Positions 34,359 to 43,886 of a DNA stretch of 64,000 bases are shown here, piece by piece. The DNA is from Chitinophagales bacterium (GTDB lineage Bacteria; Bacteroidota; Bacteroidia; Chitinophagales; Chitinophagaceae). A program made the translations under genes and the position numbers. The notes beneath the pieces are model-generated. The model searched no databases and had not been told where the DNA came from. It saw nothing but the letters and a program-made list of their open reading frames with translations. The DNA is taken from NCBI GenBank assembly GCA_015655125.1, contig JAATFP010000105.1:1-64000 (forward strand), in the 5' to 3' direction. Positions within the stretch are counted from its first letter, which is position 1. The number at the start of each line of letters is the position of its first letter.

Positions 34359-34868
34359 ATGTTATCAAAACCAATGCAGGAAGCATTAAACAACCAGGTA
34401 AAACTAGAAGCGTCTTCATCGCAGGCATATCTTGCAATGGCTAGCTGGAGCGAAATTCAGCCGGGGCTGGATGGTGTGGCCGAATTCTTTTTTTTACAAA
34501 GCGAAGAAGAACGTGTACACATGCTCAAATTGATGCGTTTCATCAACGAGCGAGGTGGATTTGCAATAGTACCTAGCCTGGATCAGCCGATCGTTACTTA
34601 CAAAGGAATCAAAAGCATGTTTGAAGAATTTCTTGCCCACGAACTGAAAGTATCCGATAGTATTAACGATCTCGTGGATCTTGCATTAAAAGAACGCGAT
34701 TATGCAACACACAATTTCCTGCAATGGTATGTAAGCGAGCAGATTGAAGAAGAAAAAAGCGCACGCATCCTGAACGATAAACTCGAATTGATAGGCGAGG
34801 ATAAAAGCGGTTTGTATCTATTCGACAGGGACATTACGGCAACAAGGCAAAGCGGCAAGAAACGGTAG
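34359..34868 (+). CDS. Non-haem ferritin
   Basis: The product has 169 residues, the length of FtnA-type ferritins. It stores iron as a ferric mineral in a 24-subunit cage. Ferroxidase ligands are visible: Glu17 in NNQVKLEASSSQAYL, the E-x-x-H pair in FFLQSEEERVHMLKLM, and Glu/Gln in the third and fourth helices (LALKERDYATHNFLQWYVSE, QIEEEKSA). It is monocistronic, with a clear promoter and terminator. Confidence 0.95.
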   Translation: MLSKPMQEALNNQVKLEASSSQAYLAMASWSEIQPGLDGVAEFFFLQSEEERVHMLKLMRFINERGGFAIVPSLDQPIVTYKGIKSMFEEFLAHELKVSDSINDLVDLALKERDYATHNFLQWYVSEQIEEEKSARILNDKLELIGEDKSGLYLFDRDITATRQSGKKR

Positions 34869-34923
34869 GCGATGCTACAGCCCGCGTTCATTGCCTGGAA
34901 ATTTTTGGTTCCAACCGATATAT

Positions 34924-34953
34924 AAAAAAATCCCGCAGATGCGGGATTTTTTT
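34924..34953. terminator. Terminator after ferritin, symmetrical
   Basis: ATCCCGC and GCGGGAT close an AGAT loop, flanked by A7 before and T7 after. It can work in both directions; on the plus strand it ends the ferritin transcript. Confidence 0.9.
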
Positions 34954-35020
34954 ATGGGACAACGCTCCTATTTCAATGTGCGCCGGAACGCTTGCTTAAC
35001 GACACCCACGAAACCCGGCA

Positions 35021-35048
35021 TTGGTCACCTTTAAATTATATATATTTG
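35021..35048 (+). promoter_or_regulatory. Promoter of the second acetyltransferase gene
   Basis: TTG (35021-35023) and TATATTTG (35041-35048) are 17 bp apart. The start of transcription would fall near 35055, which excludes a start at 35021 and supports the ATG at 35081. Confidence 0.6.
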
Positions 35049-35080
35049 AGTTGTACTTTCAAAAAAGACTTCTTCGCAAG

Positions 35081-35578
35081 ATGAAATTCAGAGATGCCCT
35101 TATTACCGATCTTCCGGAAATCGTAGCGATCTATAATTCCACTGTCGCGGGGCGATTGGTAACCGCAGATACCGAGCCCGTGTCTGTAGCCTCTAAAGAA
35201 GAATGGTTCCACAAGCATACTCCCGCCCGTAGGCCTTTGTGGATGGTTGAAAATGAACAGAACCAGGTCATCGGCTGGGTCAGCTTCCAGGATTTTTATG
35301 GCCGGCCGGCTTACAATGGTACGGCCGAAATCAGTATCTATCTTCATCAAAGCGCACGTGGAAAAGGGCTGGGCAAAGAGATACTGAATTACATTTTTTG
35401 CAAATGCGCATGTTTGGAAATACATACTTTACTTGGATTTATTTTCGCTCATAATGAACCAAGTATCCGCCTTTTTTTAAAAACAGGATTTAAAGAGTGG
35501 GCGCATCTTAAAGAAATCGCTGTAATGGATGACCGGCGTTACAGCCTGAAAATATTCGGAAAACAAATCGAAATATAG
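35081..35578 (+). CDS. GNAT acetyltransferase, phosphinothricin-acetyltransferase-like
   Basis: The product has 165 residues. MKFRDALITDLPEIVAIYNS at the N-terminus, TPARRPLWMVENEQNQVIGW, and the acetyl-CoA site IYLHQSARGKGLGKEIL match the Pat/MnaT subgroup of GNAT enzymes, which acetylate phosphinothricin or methionine sulfone-type amino acids; the true substrate is unknown. The C-terminal part (FIFAHNEPSIRLFLKTGFKE) also fits. It is monocistronic. Confidence 0.85.
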   Translation: MKFRDALITDLPEIVAIYNSTVAGRLVTADTEPVSVASKEEWFHKHTPARRPLWMVENEQNQVIGWVSFQDFYGRPAYNGTAEISIYLHQSARGKGLGKEILNYIFCKCACLEIHTLLGFIFAHNEPSIRLFLKTGFKEWAHLKEIAVMDDRRYSLKIFGKQIEI

Positions 35579-35714
35579 ATTCCCTTTAATAAAACCGGCC
35601 GCACCATTGAAAAGATGAAAGGGAGCATCCTTTACGAATGAATATGCTTTGATGCGAACCCGCGAAAAGAAATTTTTGCCTCCTGCTTATTGTATTTCGC
35701 TACGCCCTGAATTT

Positions 35715-35742
35715 ATACCCGCCAACGGGTATTTCTTTTTTG
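35715..35742 (+). terminator. Probable terminator upstream of the 35808 gene
   Basis: ATACCCG (35715-35721) pairs with CGGGTAT (35726-35732) around CCAA, followed by TTTCTTTTTTG. It is 137 bp past the acetyltransferase stop. Confidence 0.6.
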
Positions 35743-35807
35743 AGTTTTGTTCACTATACTTGCACAAACTTATTTCTTATCTTTTCTAAACTAAAAAAAA
35801 ATATTTT

Positions 35808-36494
35808 ATGAATCAATTAGAACAACGCGTACAAAAGCTGGAAAAGAATTTACGTAATTACCGCATCATTTTCGGCATCGGAATTTGCGCCATTTGCGCC
35901 GTATCTTTAATGGCTTCCGGAACGAAGAACCAGTTTGTGCCGGATAAAATCCAGGCTAAATCTTTTCAAGTGGTAAATAATAATGGAAAAGTTATTGCCG
36001 AATTGGGGGAAGATAAAGGCAATGGCTCTCTGACGACCTACAATACAAGCGGTCAGAAACTGGTGGATCTTTTTACTTCTGAAGGTGGTGCAGGCGGCAT
36101 CAACACGTTCGATGACGATGGTGACGTACTGTTCAAAGTTACCCGCACTTCCAGCGGCGGCGCATACATGGGCATGTTTAATTCCGATGCAAAAGAAATT
36201 GTTGAGTTCGGAGTAACCGAAGGCGAAAGCGGCTACTTCAAAGTAAATGATAAATACGGCGATAAGCTTGCCTGGATCACCTATACGGAAGATGGCGGTG
36301 GCTATTTTGCTTTGCTGAATAATAATAAAGAAACCATTCGATTGTCTACGCCAAACGTAGGTGGCAGAATCGGATTGTCCAATAAAAAAGGTAACCGCAA
36401 CATTTATATCGGCACGCAGGAGAACCAGGATGGCAACATTACGATCTCCAATGCAGCAGGCTCCAAATTGGGAAGTATTCCGGCCGATTATTAA
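35808..36494 (+). CDS. Membrane-anchored beta-repeat protein, unknown function
   Basis: The product has 228 residues. It begins with a short coiled coil (MNQLEQRVQKLEKNLRNYRI), then one transmembrane helix (IIFGIGICAICAVSLMASG), then ~180 residues of repeating short strands with Gly turns, for example SFQVVNNNGKVIAELGEDKG, GAYMGMFNSDAKEIVEFGV and RIGLSNKKGNRNIYIGTQE. The ~22-residue periodicity (strand, N-x-x-G/K turn, strand) suggests a beta-solenoid or propeller facing the periplasm. I recognise no named family. It is monocistronic and ends at a strong terminator. Confidence 0.7.
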   Translation: MNQLEQRVQKLEKNLRNYRIIFGIGICAICAVSLMASGTKNQFVPDKIQAKSFQVVNNNGKVIAELGEDKGNGSLTTYNTSGQKLVDLFTSEGGAGGINTFDDDGDVLFKVTRTSSGGAYMGMFNSDAKEIVEFGVTEGESGYFKVNDKYGDKLAWITYTEDGGGYFALLNNNKETIRLSTPNVGGRIGLSNKKGNRNIYIGTQENQDGNITISNAAGSKLGSIPADY

Positions 36495-36511
36495 ACTGAA
36501 AAAATAAAATC

Positions 36512-36547
36512 AAAAAAAAGCCTTTCGTTTGGAAAGGCTTTTTTTTA
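36512..36547. terminator. Bidirectional terminator between convergent genes
   Basis: AAGCCTTTC (36519-36527) and GAAAGGCTT (36532-36540) form a 9-bp stem with A-run before and T-run after. It ends the plus-strand beta-repeat gene and, read on the minus strand, the uxuA end of the polysaccharide locus; the uxuA stop codon lies in the T-run. Confidence 0.9.
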
Positions 36548-37708
36548 ATTCGTGATTGACCTTCTTATTCCAAGTTCCAGCCCGCGCAATTCTGCCAGTC
36601 CACGTAAGCGCCCTATCGCCGAATAGCCCGGATTCGTTTTCTTTTTGAGGTCATCGAGCATCTGGTGACCGTGATCGGGCCGTATGGGAATGGATAGGTT
36701 CCGTCGTTGCATTTCGCCGATGATCGCTTTTACCACTTCGTACATATCCACGTCGCCTTCGAGATGATTGGCTTCATAAAAATCACCTTCCGCATTTCTT
36801 TTGGTGCTACGTAAATGGATGAAATTAATATGGTCGCCAAATTTTTTAACCATTGCCGGAAGATCGTTGTCAGCACGAACGCCGAACGACCCGGTGCAAA
36901 AACAAATCCCGTTATTAAGTGAAGGAACAGCATTTATCAATTCTTCCACATCTTCCGAAGTGCTTACTACGCGCGGCAGGCCGAGGATCGGGTAAGGAGG
37001 ATCATCAGGATGAATAACCATCTTTACATTGCATTCATCTGCCACCGGAATGATCTGTTGCAGGAAATAGATAAGGTTGCTGCGCAATTTTTTAGCGTCG
37101 ATATCCCCGTAAGTGTCTAATACTTTTTGAAACTGATCCAACGTAAAACTTTCTTCACTGCCCGGTAAACCGGCAATGACGTTCCTTTGCAGCAATATTC
37201 TTTCATCTTTGCTCATTGCATCGAAGCGGATCTTCGCTTTTTCAAGTTCCGGAATGCTGTATTCTTTTTCTACATTCTTTCGCTTTAGCAGGAAAGCATC
37301 AAATGCAACAAACGCCGCTTTTTCAAAACGCAACGCCCGGCTGCCATCCGGCATAAGGTAGGCAAGATCGGTTCGCGTCCAGTCCAACACCGGCATAAAA
37401 TTGTAAGTGACGATGCGAATGCCGCACGCAGCCAGGTTCCTGATCGATGCCTGGTAATTTTCAATGAAGCACCCAAAATTTCCTGTCTGCGTTTTGACTG
37501 CTTCGTGAACGGGTACACTTTCCACTACGTCCCAGGTAAGTCCGGCCGATTCGATTTCTTCTTTGCGCTGCATAATATCTTCCACGCTCCACACTTCACC
37601 ATTTTTGACATGATGTAAGGCAGTCACAACACCGGTGCACCCTGCCTGTTTGATATCCCACAAACTCACAGGGTCGGATGGTCCGAACCATCGCATCGTT
37701 TGTATCAT
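36545..37708 (-). CDS. uxuA: Mannonate dehydratase
   Basis: The product has 387 residues. UxuA dehydrates D-mannonate to 2-keto-3-deoxygluconate in hexuronate breakdown. The start [20 protein letters not shown] matches the family start, so I use 37708 although the frame is open to an ATG at 37732. Further signatures: [68 protein letters not shown] (metal ligands His and Asp) and [15 protein letters not shown]. It is the last gene of the polysaccharide locus and lies 50 bp after its probable partner reductase. Confidence 0.96.
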   Translation of the reverse strand: MIQTMRWFGPSDPVSLWDIKQAGCTGVVTALHHVKNGEVWSVEDIMQRKEEIESAGLTWDVVESVPVHEAVKTQTGNFGCFIENYQASIRNLAACGIRIVTYNFMPVLDWTRTDLAYLMPDGSRALRFEKAAFVAFDAFLLKRKNVEKEYSIPELEKAKIRFDAMSKDERILLQRNVIAGLPGSEESFTLDQFQKVLDTYGDIDAKKLRSNLIYFLQQIIPVADECNVKMVIHPDDPPYPILGLPRVVSTSEDVEELINAVPSLNNGICFCTGSFGVRADNDLPAMVKKFGDHINFIHLRSTKRNAEGDFYEANHLEGDVDMYEVVKAIIGEMQRRNLSIPIRPDHGHQMLDDLKKKTNPGYSAIGRLRGLAELRGLELGIRRSITN

Positions 37709-37758
37709 ATGCGGAACACTATTGTATACCATAAAAAACATGTTGCTTTATTAAATAA

Positions 37759-38571
37759 TCAAACACCGCTGAAAGCACTGAAACCACCGTCTACAGTAAC
37801 TATCGTTCCATTCACAAACTTTGATGCATCGCTGAGCAACCATACCAATACGCCTTTCAACTCATTTGCATCCCCCATTCTTTTGAAAGGCGTATGTTGT
37901 ATAATCAGGCTACCCCTTTCAGTGTAAGTACCATCGGCATTCGTAAGTAATTTGCGGTTTTGTTCTGTTAAAAAAAATCCCGGCATGATCGCATTCATAC
38001 GGATGTTGTCACCATAGCGATTGGCAAGTTCTACCGCCATCCATTTTGTATAGCTGTCTATGGCGGCTTTACCGAGACTATACCCAAGCACTTTGGTAAG
38101 TGCCCGGTCGGAACTCAATGAAGAAATGTTTACAATGCTGCCGCTTTTATTTTGCGCAATCGCCCGTCCAAAAATTTGTGTGGGAAGTATTGTTCCGGAA
38201 AGATTCAATTTTACGGCGCTGTCTATACCGTTGATATCGAGAGAAAAAATATCATCGTCCGATTCAACAACGGCTTCCGGAATATTACCGCCGGCGCCGT
38301 TTACAAGTCCGTCGATCTTGCCAAATTTTTCAATCATCAATTCTTTCGCGGTTAACAACTCATCTTCCTTGCTGATATCTGCGATAAGCGGAAGAGCATT
38401 TCCGCCAACATTGAAAATCTCATGTGCGCGTTCTTCTGCCACAACTTTATTGCGTCCCAGGATACCCACGTTACCTCCTTCCGCAGCAATGGCTTCCACA
38501 AATGCTTTTCCCAAAATACCCGTGCCGCCGGTAACGATGATGGATTTATTTTCTAAAGAGAATATTGACAT
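37759..38571 (-). CDS. SDR oxidoreductase, probable D-mannonate oxidoreductase
   Basis: The product has 270 residues and is a classical short-chain dehydrogenase: the NAD(P) site VTGGTGILG, the NAG-type motif LVNGAGG, and the catalytic S...YSLGKAA (Y-x-x-x-K). In Bacteroidota, SDR enzymes encoded next to uxuA replace the unrelated UxuB and interconvert D-fructuronate and D-mannonate; that role is inferred from position. KFVNGTIVTVDGGFSAFSGV is the usual SDR C-terminus. It is probably co-transcribed with uxuA. Confidence 0.82.
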   Translation of the reverse strand: MSIFSLENKSIIVTGGTGILGKAFVEAIAAEGGNVGILGRNKVVAEERAHEIFNVGGNALPLIADISKEDELLTAKELMIEKFGKIDGLVNGAGGNIPEAVVESDDDIFSLDINGIDSAVKLNLSGTILPTQIFGRAIAQNKSGSIVNISSLSSDRALTKVLGYSLGKAAIDSYTKWMAVELANRYGDNIRMNAIMPGFFLTEQNRKLLTNADGTYTERGSLIIQHTPFKRMGDANELKGVLVWLLSDASKFVNGTIVTVDGGFSAFSGV

Positions 38572-38643
38572 GTTTGATTTTTATAAGGATTATTTTTTGC
38601 TTCGCAAACTTTATCGCGTCGCAGGCAAATAAAAAAATATATT

Positions 38644-38669
38644 ATAAAAAATTATCCGCACATCTGCGG
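38644..38669 (-). terminator. Hairpin terminator after the lyase-like gene
   Basis: CCGCA-CATC-TGCGG (38656-38669) on the plus strand reads, on the minus strand, as a 5-bp GC stem followed by ATAATTTTTT. It lies 28 bp after the stop of the lyase-like gene and may partly separate uxuA and its partner from the upstream enzymes. Confidence 0.6.
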
Positions 38670-38696
38670 CAACTTCCGTTTAATTTTCTACTTCGT

Positions 38697-40214
38697 CTAA
38701 AATTTAAGTTGTCTTTTTCTTTCATCCAACTGTGCTTCGTATAAAGAAGCTGGCTGTAAAGTTGCATTAAAGTCATTTTCCCAACCGGTTGCCGTTCTAC
38801 CTTTCAGCCTGCCTTCATATTTTAATGCATGCATATTAATAACGTAATTTTTCCCCGACACCCAGGGATCCTGTATCGCAGCCTTTGATGCCACACAGTT
38901 CCAAAAAACCTGGTTTACGCCCGACCAGCCATGTCCAGTTCCCCAATTGCCACGATCCTGTGCATTGATCTCACCATCACTCACTACATTGTCGTACAAG
39001 GTACCCATGGCCCAGCGATGGTGCGGACCAATGTCGGCGTGCGCTTTCTCTGCGCGGCAATTGTAAAAAACATTCGGGCCACGCACTTTTGCGCCGGTTA
39101 CATAATCATGCCTGCCTTCGGAAGTAAAACAATTCATAAACAAATTCATTTGCCCATCGTTGTTAAACGAATATCTTCTGCCGCCTTCGATCCTGGATTT
39201 CGCGTCGAGACATTTACTGTTCAGTACAGTGATGTTTCGGCTTTCGTTGCCCAAATTAACACAAGAATACCCAAAGTAAACAGATGTTACGTTTTTGATC
39301 CAACTATTTTGGATCTTGTTAAAATACACCGCATCCCAGCCATGATCTTCATCAGTATCGCCGTTGTACTCAGATTTACATAAAATGTTTTCGATTCCAA
39401 TATCGCTGATACGTCCCTGAAATGTGTATTTATAGATCTGTGCGCCACCGTATTGATCCTCCATTGCCATCACTACCGGCTGATCGATGAATATTGTGTT
39501 GCCGGCAATCTTTGTGATCACTCTTTCAAAATGAAGATCGTAATCTGCCGCGACCCACTGTTTTGTACTACTATCGCGCACGTCGATCTCGTTCATCTTC
39601 AAATCATCGATCCACTTTTGTGTCCCCGGCCTGAAAACGACAATGCTGTCGCCGACTTTAAATCCGCCGCAATTTTGCACGGCAAAAGATTTTGCACCAA
39701 GCGGCACATATCCATCGGTGATCTTTTGCCGCGAGCCGCTTACTTCCTTCAACTTTCCCGTGCCGCCTACGCTGATCAAACTGCGTTGCCCTTTGCCCGT
39801 TGCAATCAACGTCGTTTCGTCACCTTCACCGCGAAGCACGATTGCAGCTGCGGAGATCCTGATTGTTCCTGGAATTTTATAAATCCCCTTCTTCAACAGG
39901 ATCGCTCCGCGAAAACCATCTTTCCCGGGCTGCATCCGCGAAACAGCGTCAATGGCGGCCTGAAGCACTTGCTGGCTGCTGTCTCCAGCCGGTTCCACAA
40001 TTTTAACAACGGCAACCTCTGGCAATGGCCCATTGTTTTGATAACAACCAACTCTACTAAAATCCGGAATAATATTTCCCTTTTCATCAGCAATATATTT
40101 TAAGGAACTATCATCAGCAAACTTTACATAATTGGAGGTCCAACTGTTCTGAGAGAAAGTAAATAAATAAAACACGCTACAAATTACTGTAAGAAAAAAT
40201 TTATCTATCCGCAT
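38697..40214 (-). CDS. Secreted right-handed beta-helix protein, lyase-like
   Basis: The product has 505 residues with a signal peptide (MRIDKFFLTVICSVFYLFTF-S). It has the pectin-lyase fold: an N-terminal cap with VLQAAIDAVSRMQPGKDGFR and GAILLKKGIYKIPGTIRISA, then VVLRGEGDETTLIATGKGQR, coils with VGGTG and ENILCKSEYNGDTDEDH, ending with GPHHRWAMGTLYDN, INAQDRGNWGTGHGWSGVN. The conserved His/Arg/Asp-rich C-terminal coils are strongly typical of a Bacteroidota family usually annotated as pectate-lyase superfamily. Its substrate bond is not proven. A lyase upstream of GH88 would make the unsaturated uronates that GH88 removes. It starts 5 bp after the end of the GH2 gene. Confidence 0.7.
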   Translation of the reverse strand: MRIDKFFLTVICSVFYLFTFSQNSWTSNYVKFADDSSLKYIADEKGNIIPDFSRVGCYQNNGPLPEVAVVKIVEPAGDSSQQVLQAAIDAVSRMQPGKDGFRGAILLKKGIYKIPGTIRISAAAIVLRGEGDETTLIATGKGQRSLISVGGTGKLKEVSGSRQKITDGYVPLGAKSFAVQNCGGFKVGDSIVVFRPGTQKWIDDLKMNEIDVRDSSTKQWVAADYDLHFERVITKIAGNTIFIDQPVVMAMEDQYGGAQIYKYTFQGRISDIGIENILCKSEYNGDTDEDHGWDAVYFNKIQNSWIKNVTSVYFGYSCVNLGNESRNITVLNSKCLDAKSRIEGGRRYSFNNDGQMNLFMNCFTSEGRHDYVTGAKVRGPNVFYNCRAEKAHADIGPHHRWAMGTLYDNVVSDGEINAQDRGNWGTGHGWSGVNQVFWNCVASKAAIQDPWVSGKNYVINMHALKYEGRLKGRTATGWENDFNATLQPASLYEAQLDERKRQLKF

Positions 40215-40219
40215 ATTAT

Positions 40220-42673
40220 CTATTTGTTTACGTTTATAAAAATTGTTTCTACGTCATCTACCTTTGCGCTTACTACACTTCTCCCGTTGTTTGTTTTTAA
40301 ACTGATTTGTGCCGTACCATTGTACAACCGGATGAGGTGCGATCCTGTAGAAGTACCAAGGTTATCAATCAATCTGCCATCACCCGCCAAACCAAAACGA
40401 ACCCAGTTTGTAGCGTCAAGGCATTGCCGGCCCTGCCCATCGAGTAGTTTCACTTTTACCATAGCAATGCCATTTTGCTGTGTATACTTTTCCAAAACTG
40501 CTTTCGCGGGTTTACCCCATTTTTCCGTTTCGTAATAAAAAGTAACGCTGTCTTTTATCGTGTCCTTATTTTTAAAAGCCTTCACAACGACAGTGTTGTT
40601 TCCTTTCTCAAACACAATGTTCCAATACAAACCCGCTGCGGGGAAATTTCGTCCGTCCCGCTTTTTTATACCTGCACTTTTACCATTGATAAAAAGTTCG
40701 GCTTTATCACAATTTGAGTAAACCTTTACTAATTTTTCTTCTCTCGTATTGCCCCACCGGATAGGTGCATTATGGCCGTAAATGTGCGCCATTGGCTTAT
40801 CGGACCACCACGACTGGAAAACATAGTATGCTTCTTTCTTTGTGAGATCGCGTTCCACCACACCTTTTTGATTCATATACGGAACGGGATTGTCCGGACG
40901 AATAGCGGTAGAAAAATCTTTGAATGTCCAGGCTGCTGTACCGGACAGCCACGGCATAGTTTCTTGTTCCTTCAGGTGCCAGTCAATCAGGTTGCAAATA
41001 TAACTTTCGTTCCAATCACCATCTTTTGCATTGCCGATATTTTTTATGAAAGTCGCAGTATCATTGGATTTAAGCCACAAAAGCAAATCATCATCGGGCT
41101 TTTCTGCATGTTGTTTTGCATGGCTATCCCCACCCCATTCTACGTGTAAAAATGTGTTGACATTACCGAACTCTTTTTTTGTAAAGTTTTTATAATCCAT
41201 AAAATTTCCACGATACCAACCGGCCCAAATACTGGGAGAATAAATATCGGGAATGTCTTTACAAAAATCGCAACGCCGGATGGCAGTCTTTCGTGAGCGA
41301 TCAAGTTGGTGTGACAGATCATTGAGTTCAATCATAAATGATTTTATCTGTGCGGTATCAAATGTCGGGAAATCGCCCGGCCAGTCATTTTCATTTCCGA
41401 GGCCCCATATGATCACCGAAGGATGATCATAATGCTGTTCGATCATATTGGTAAGCATTCTGCGTGCCTGCTCTTTGTAAATATTTCCGCCTAAACCACC
41501 ACGGCACCACGGAATTTCTTCCCATACCAAAATGCCAAGGCTGTCGCACAAATCGAGAATATAATGTGATTGCTGATAGTGTCCGAGGCGAATAAAATTT
41601 ACGCCCATTTCTTTCATGAGCAACATCTCCGCACGTTGCATATCTTCGGTCATTGCTGCGGCAACACCTGAATGATCCTCATGGCGATGCGTCCCCTTCA
41701 GTAACAACCGTTTTCCATTTAGCAGGAACGGGCCGTTTTTTACGAACTGGGCGTCTCTAAAACCAACTTTTTCCATTTTCACACAAGTATCTTTTCCATT
41801 GATAACGGCCATCTCAACAGTATATAATTTAGGAGATCCAGGTGACCACAATTGCAGTGAACGAAAAATAAATTCCCCTCCGGCAATATCGCCGCTTAAA
41901 CTATTTGCAGGCACGCGTTGCCGAACGATCTCCTTGCCACCAGGATCTTTGACCTTGACCATCAATATCGCCGATGGCGCATCGGAACTATTGTACAACC
42001 TTGCCCTGATCCTTAATGTACCAGTTTTCCCATTCTTGTCAACCTGTGTCGAAACAAACAGCTTGTCAATCGAAAGCGGCGGCACATACACAAGATTCAA
42101 ATACCGGTAGATGCCGCCATAAATATTAAAATCCGACAGTGATGACGGAATCATTTCCAGATCGCGGCTATTGTCTGTTCGAACAACTACCGGCACTTGT
42201 TCATTAAATTGCTTCTTGAAAGCGGCGGTATTTTTAAAATCATTTACCGCATCTGTAATATCAACCGTCCATTCATCATACCCGCCGATATGCGAGCCCA
42301 CTTTAGTTGTATAAACGTACACATCGCATTTTTGACCGGCACCTTCGAATTTCAGCAACGTTCTCCCATTCTTATACGGATTTCTAATATTCAGCGATGT
42401 ACGGTACCAGGCCGGACCCTGATAGTAACTAACATCCGGATCCGTGGCATCATCAGCATTCACACAATGCGGCAGCGTTACGTCCGACCAAATCGGAACA
42501 CTTTCTGGACCATTTCTGGTTACCGGCCGCACAGCTTCCCAGATACCGCCGATATCCTGTTTTAAAAACTGCCAATTATCATTCAGCCGACTATTTTGCT
42601 GCGCACGGCTTTCGGAGCAATAAGAAATTGCAGCAAACAACAAAAAAATGCGCATACATTTTACCAAAAGCAT
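40220..42673 (-). CDS. Secreted GH2-family glycoside hydrolase (first copy)
   Basis: The product has 817 residues. A signal peptide (core IFLLFAAISYCSESRA) precedes a sugar-binding jelly roll (~28-205, NDNWQFLKQDIGGIWEA, WYRTSLNIR, GGYDEWTVDIT), an Ig-like domain (~210-310), and a TIM barrel with the acid/base Glu in IIWGLGNEND (~425) and the nucleophile Glu in FLHVEWGGD (~511). C-terminal Ig-like modules follow. GH2 enzymes here are beta-galactosidase or beta-glucuronidase type; specificity cannot be read by eye. It lies 13 bp after GH88 and is in the same operon. Confidence 0.9.
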   Translation of the reverse strand: MLLVKCMRIFLLFAAISYCSESRAQQNSRLNDNWQFLKQDIGGIWEAVRPVTRNGPESVPIWSDVTLPHCVNADDATDPDVSYYQGPAWYRTSLNIRNPYKNGRTLLKFEGAGQKCDVYVYTTKVGSHIGGYDEWTVDITDAVNDFKNTAAFKKQFNEQVPVVVRTDNSRDLEMIPSSLSDFNIYGGIYRYLNLVYVPPLSIDKLFVSTQVDKNGKTGTLRIRARLYNSSDAPSAILMVKVKDPGGKEIVRQRVPANSLSGDIAGGEFIFRSLQLWSPGSPKLYTVEMAVINGKDTCVKMEKVGFRDAQFVKNGPFLLNGKRLLLKGTHRHEDHSGVAAAMTEDMQRAEMLLMKEMGVNFIRLGHYQQSHYILDLCDSLGILVWEEIPWCRGGLGGNIYKEQARRMLTNMIEQHYDHPSVIIWGLGNENDWPGDFPTFDTAQIKSFMIELNDLSHQLDRSRKTAIRRCDFCKDIPDIYSPSIWAGWYRGNFMDYKNFTKKEFGNVNTFLHVEWGGDSHAKQHAEKPDDDLLLWLKSNDTATFIKNIGNAKDGDWNESYICNLIDWHLKEQETMPWLSGTAAWTFKDFSTAIRPDNPVPYMNQKGVVERDLTKKEAYYVFQSWWSDKPMAHIYGHNAPIRWGNTREEKLVKVYSNCDKAELFINGKSAGIKKRDGRNFPAAGLYWNIVFEKGNNTVVVKAFKNKDTIKDSVTFYYETEKWGKPAKAVLEKYTQQNGIAMVKVKLLDGQGRQCLDATNWVRFGLAGDGRLIDNLGTSTGSHLIRLYNGTAQISLKTNNGRSVVSAKVDDVETIFINVNK

Positions 42674-42686
42674 CAGGTAATAATAT

Positions 42687-43886
42687 TTAAAAAATTGATC
42701 TCTTTTCTTTTATCCTCTTACTCCTGACTAGTGCTTCTAGATAATAATAGTCGGCATAACTTAAAGGCACATCTACTTCACTATTAGCTGGTTTGGAGCC
42801 CGTACTATGCAACAATAAAAATCCTTTTGCTTCACCAACAGATGCACGATAATGATTGGTGATACTACTCATCATCCTGCCGGCTTTCGCCAGGTATATT
42901 TTTTTATTGCCGCTGTATAAACTTAACTCATACAATGCAGACGCAATAATGGCCGCCGCTGAAACATCCCTGGGTTCATCAGGAATTGATGGGGCATTAA
43001 AATCCCAATACGGTACAAGGTCTGCGGCAAGGTTCGGGTTATTCAAAATATAACCGGCCACATTCTCTGCCTGCTTCAAATAAGCAGGATCTTTCGTTTC
43101 CCGGTAACAAAGCGTGAAGCCATACAATGCCCACGCCTGCCCGCGCGCCCACGCACTTTCATCTGCATAGCCCTGGTGCGTCGTTTTTTTCAAGACGATA
43201 CCGGCATTTATGGTATCGTAATCAACCACGTGATAAGAACTAAAATCTTTTCTGAAATGATTTTTCATGGTCGTGTTCGCATGAATAACCGCAATTTTAT
43301 AAAAGGAAGAATCACCGGATAGTTTCGTCGCTTCAAACAATAATTCCAGGTTCATCATATTGTCGATGATCGTTGGATAGGTCCAGCGCCTCGTATTGTC
43401 CCACGATCTGATGGTTCCGGTAACTACATTGAATCTTTTGGCCAGAGTTTTAGCCGCCTGGATGATCACGCGTTTATAAGTTTCGTCCTTCGTAAGCTGG
43501 TAGCCGGTTCCCACACTACAATATATTTTAAAACCGAGGTCGTGAGTGGTAAGGTCGTATTGCTGACTTTCGATATTTTTTGTAAAAGCTTCTGCCTGTA
43601 TTTTCCATACACTTTTATTTGTCAACTCATAAAGCAACCAAAGTTGTCCCGGGAAAAAGCCGCTCGTCCAGTCCTTTGCCGGAACGAGTTTCAATTCGCC
43701 ATTTTCCAAAGTTCTGGGAGACACCAATGACATATTGCCCGAAGCTGCGCGCCTATCGGCAATTTGGGCCAGCATCACCTGTGTTTGTTGTTCCAACTGT
43801 GTAACTACCTTTTTCATTTTTTGCGCTTCAGTGTTCAAAGCAACAAATAAAAAGATAACAGCTGCTAAAAAATTTCTTTTGATCAT
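42687..43886 (-). CDS. GH88 unsaturated glucuronyl hydrolase
   Basis: The product has 399 residues with a signal peptide (NFLAAVIFLFVALNTEAQ). The enzyme hydrolyses the 4,5-unsaturated uronate left at the non-reducing end by polysaccharide lyases, through hydration of the vinyl ether. The (alpha/alpha)6 barrel motifs and the two Asp residues are visible: TTHDLGFKIYCSVG (~117) and TYPTIIDNMMNLELLFEA (~174), plus WARGQAWALYGFTLCYRE. Its ATG overlaps the TGA of the upstream GH2 by 4 bp (ATGA), so the two are translationally coupled. Confidence 0.93.
   Translation of the reverse strand: MIKRNFLAAVIFLFVALNTEAQKMKKVVTQLEQQTQVMLAQIADRRAASGNMSLVSPRTLENGELKLVPAKDWTSGFFPGQLWLLYELTNKSVWKIQAEAFTKNIESQQYDLTTHDLGFKIYCSVGTGYQLTKDETYKRVIIQAAKTLAKRFNVVTGTIRSWDNTRRWTYPTIIDNMMNLELLFEATKLSGDSSFYKIAVIHANTTMKNHFRKDFSSYHVVDYDTINAGIVLKKTTHQGYADESAWARGQAWALYGFTLCYRETKDPAYLKQAENVAGYILNNPNLAADLVPYWDFNAPSIPDEPRDVSAAAIIASALYELSLYSGNKKIYLAKAGRMMSSITNHYRASVGEAKGFLLLHSTGSKPANSEVDVPLSYADYYYLEALVRSKRIKEKRSIF

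Noticed and set aside
38060-38632. 190-codon plus-strand frame in the SDR gene
   Set aside because: It is antisense to a clearly conserved dehydrogenase; Ser/Pro-rich composition is typical of shadow frames.
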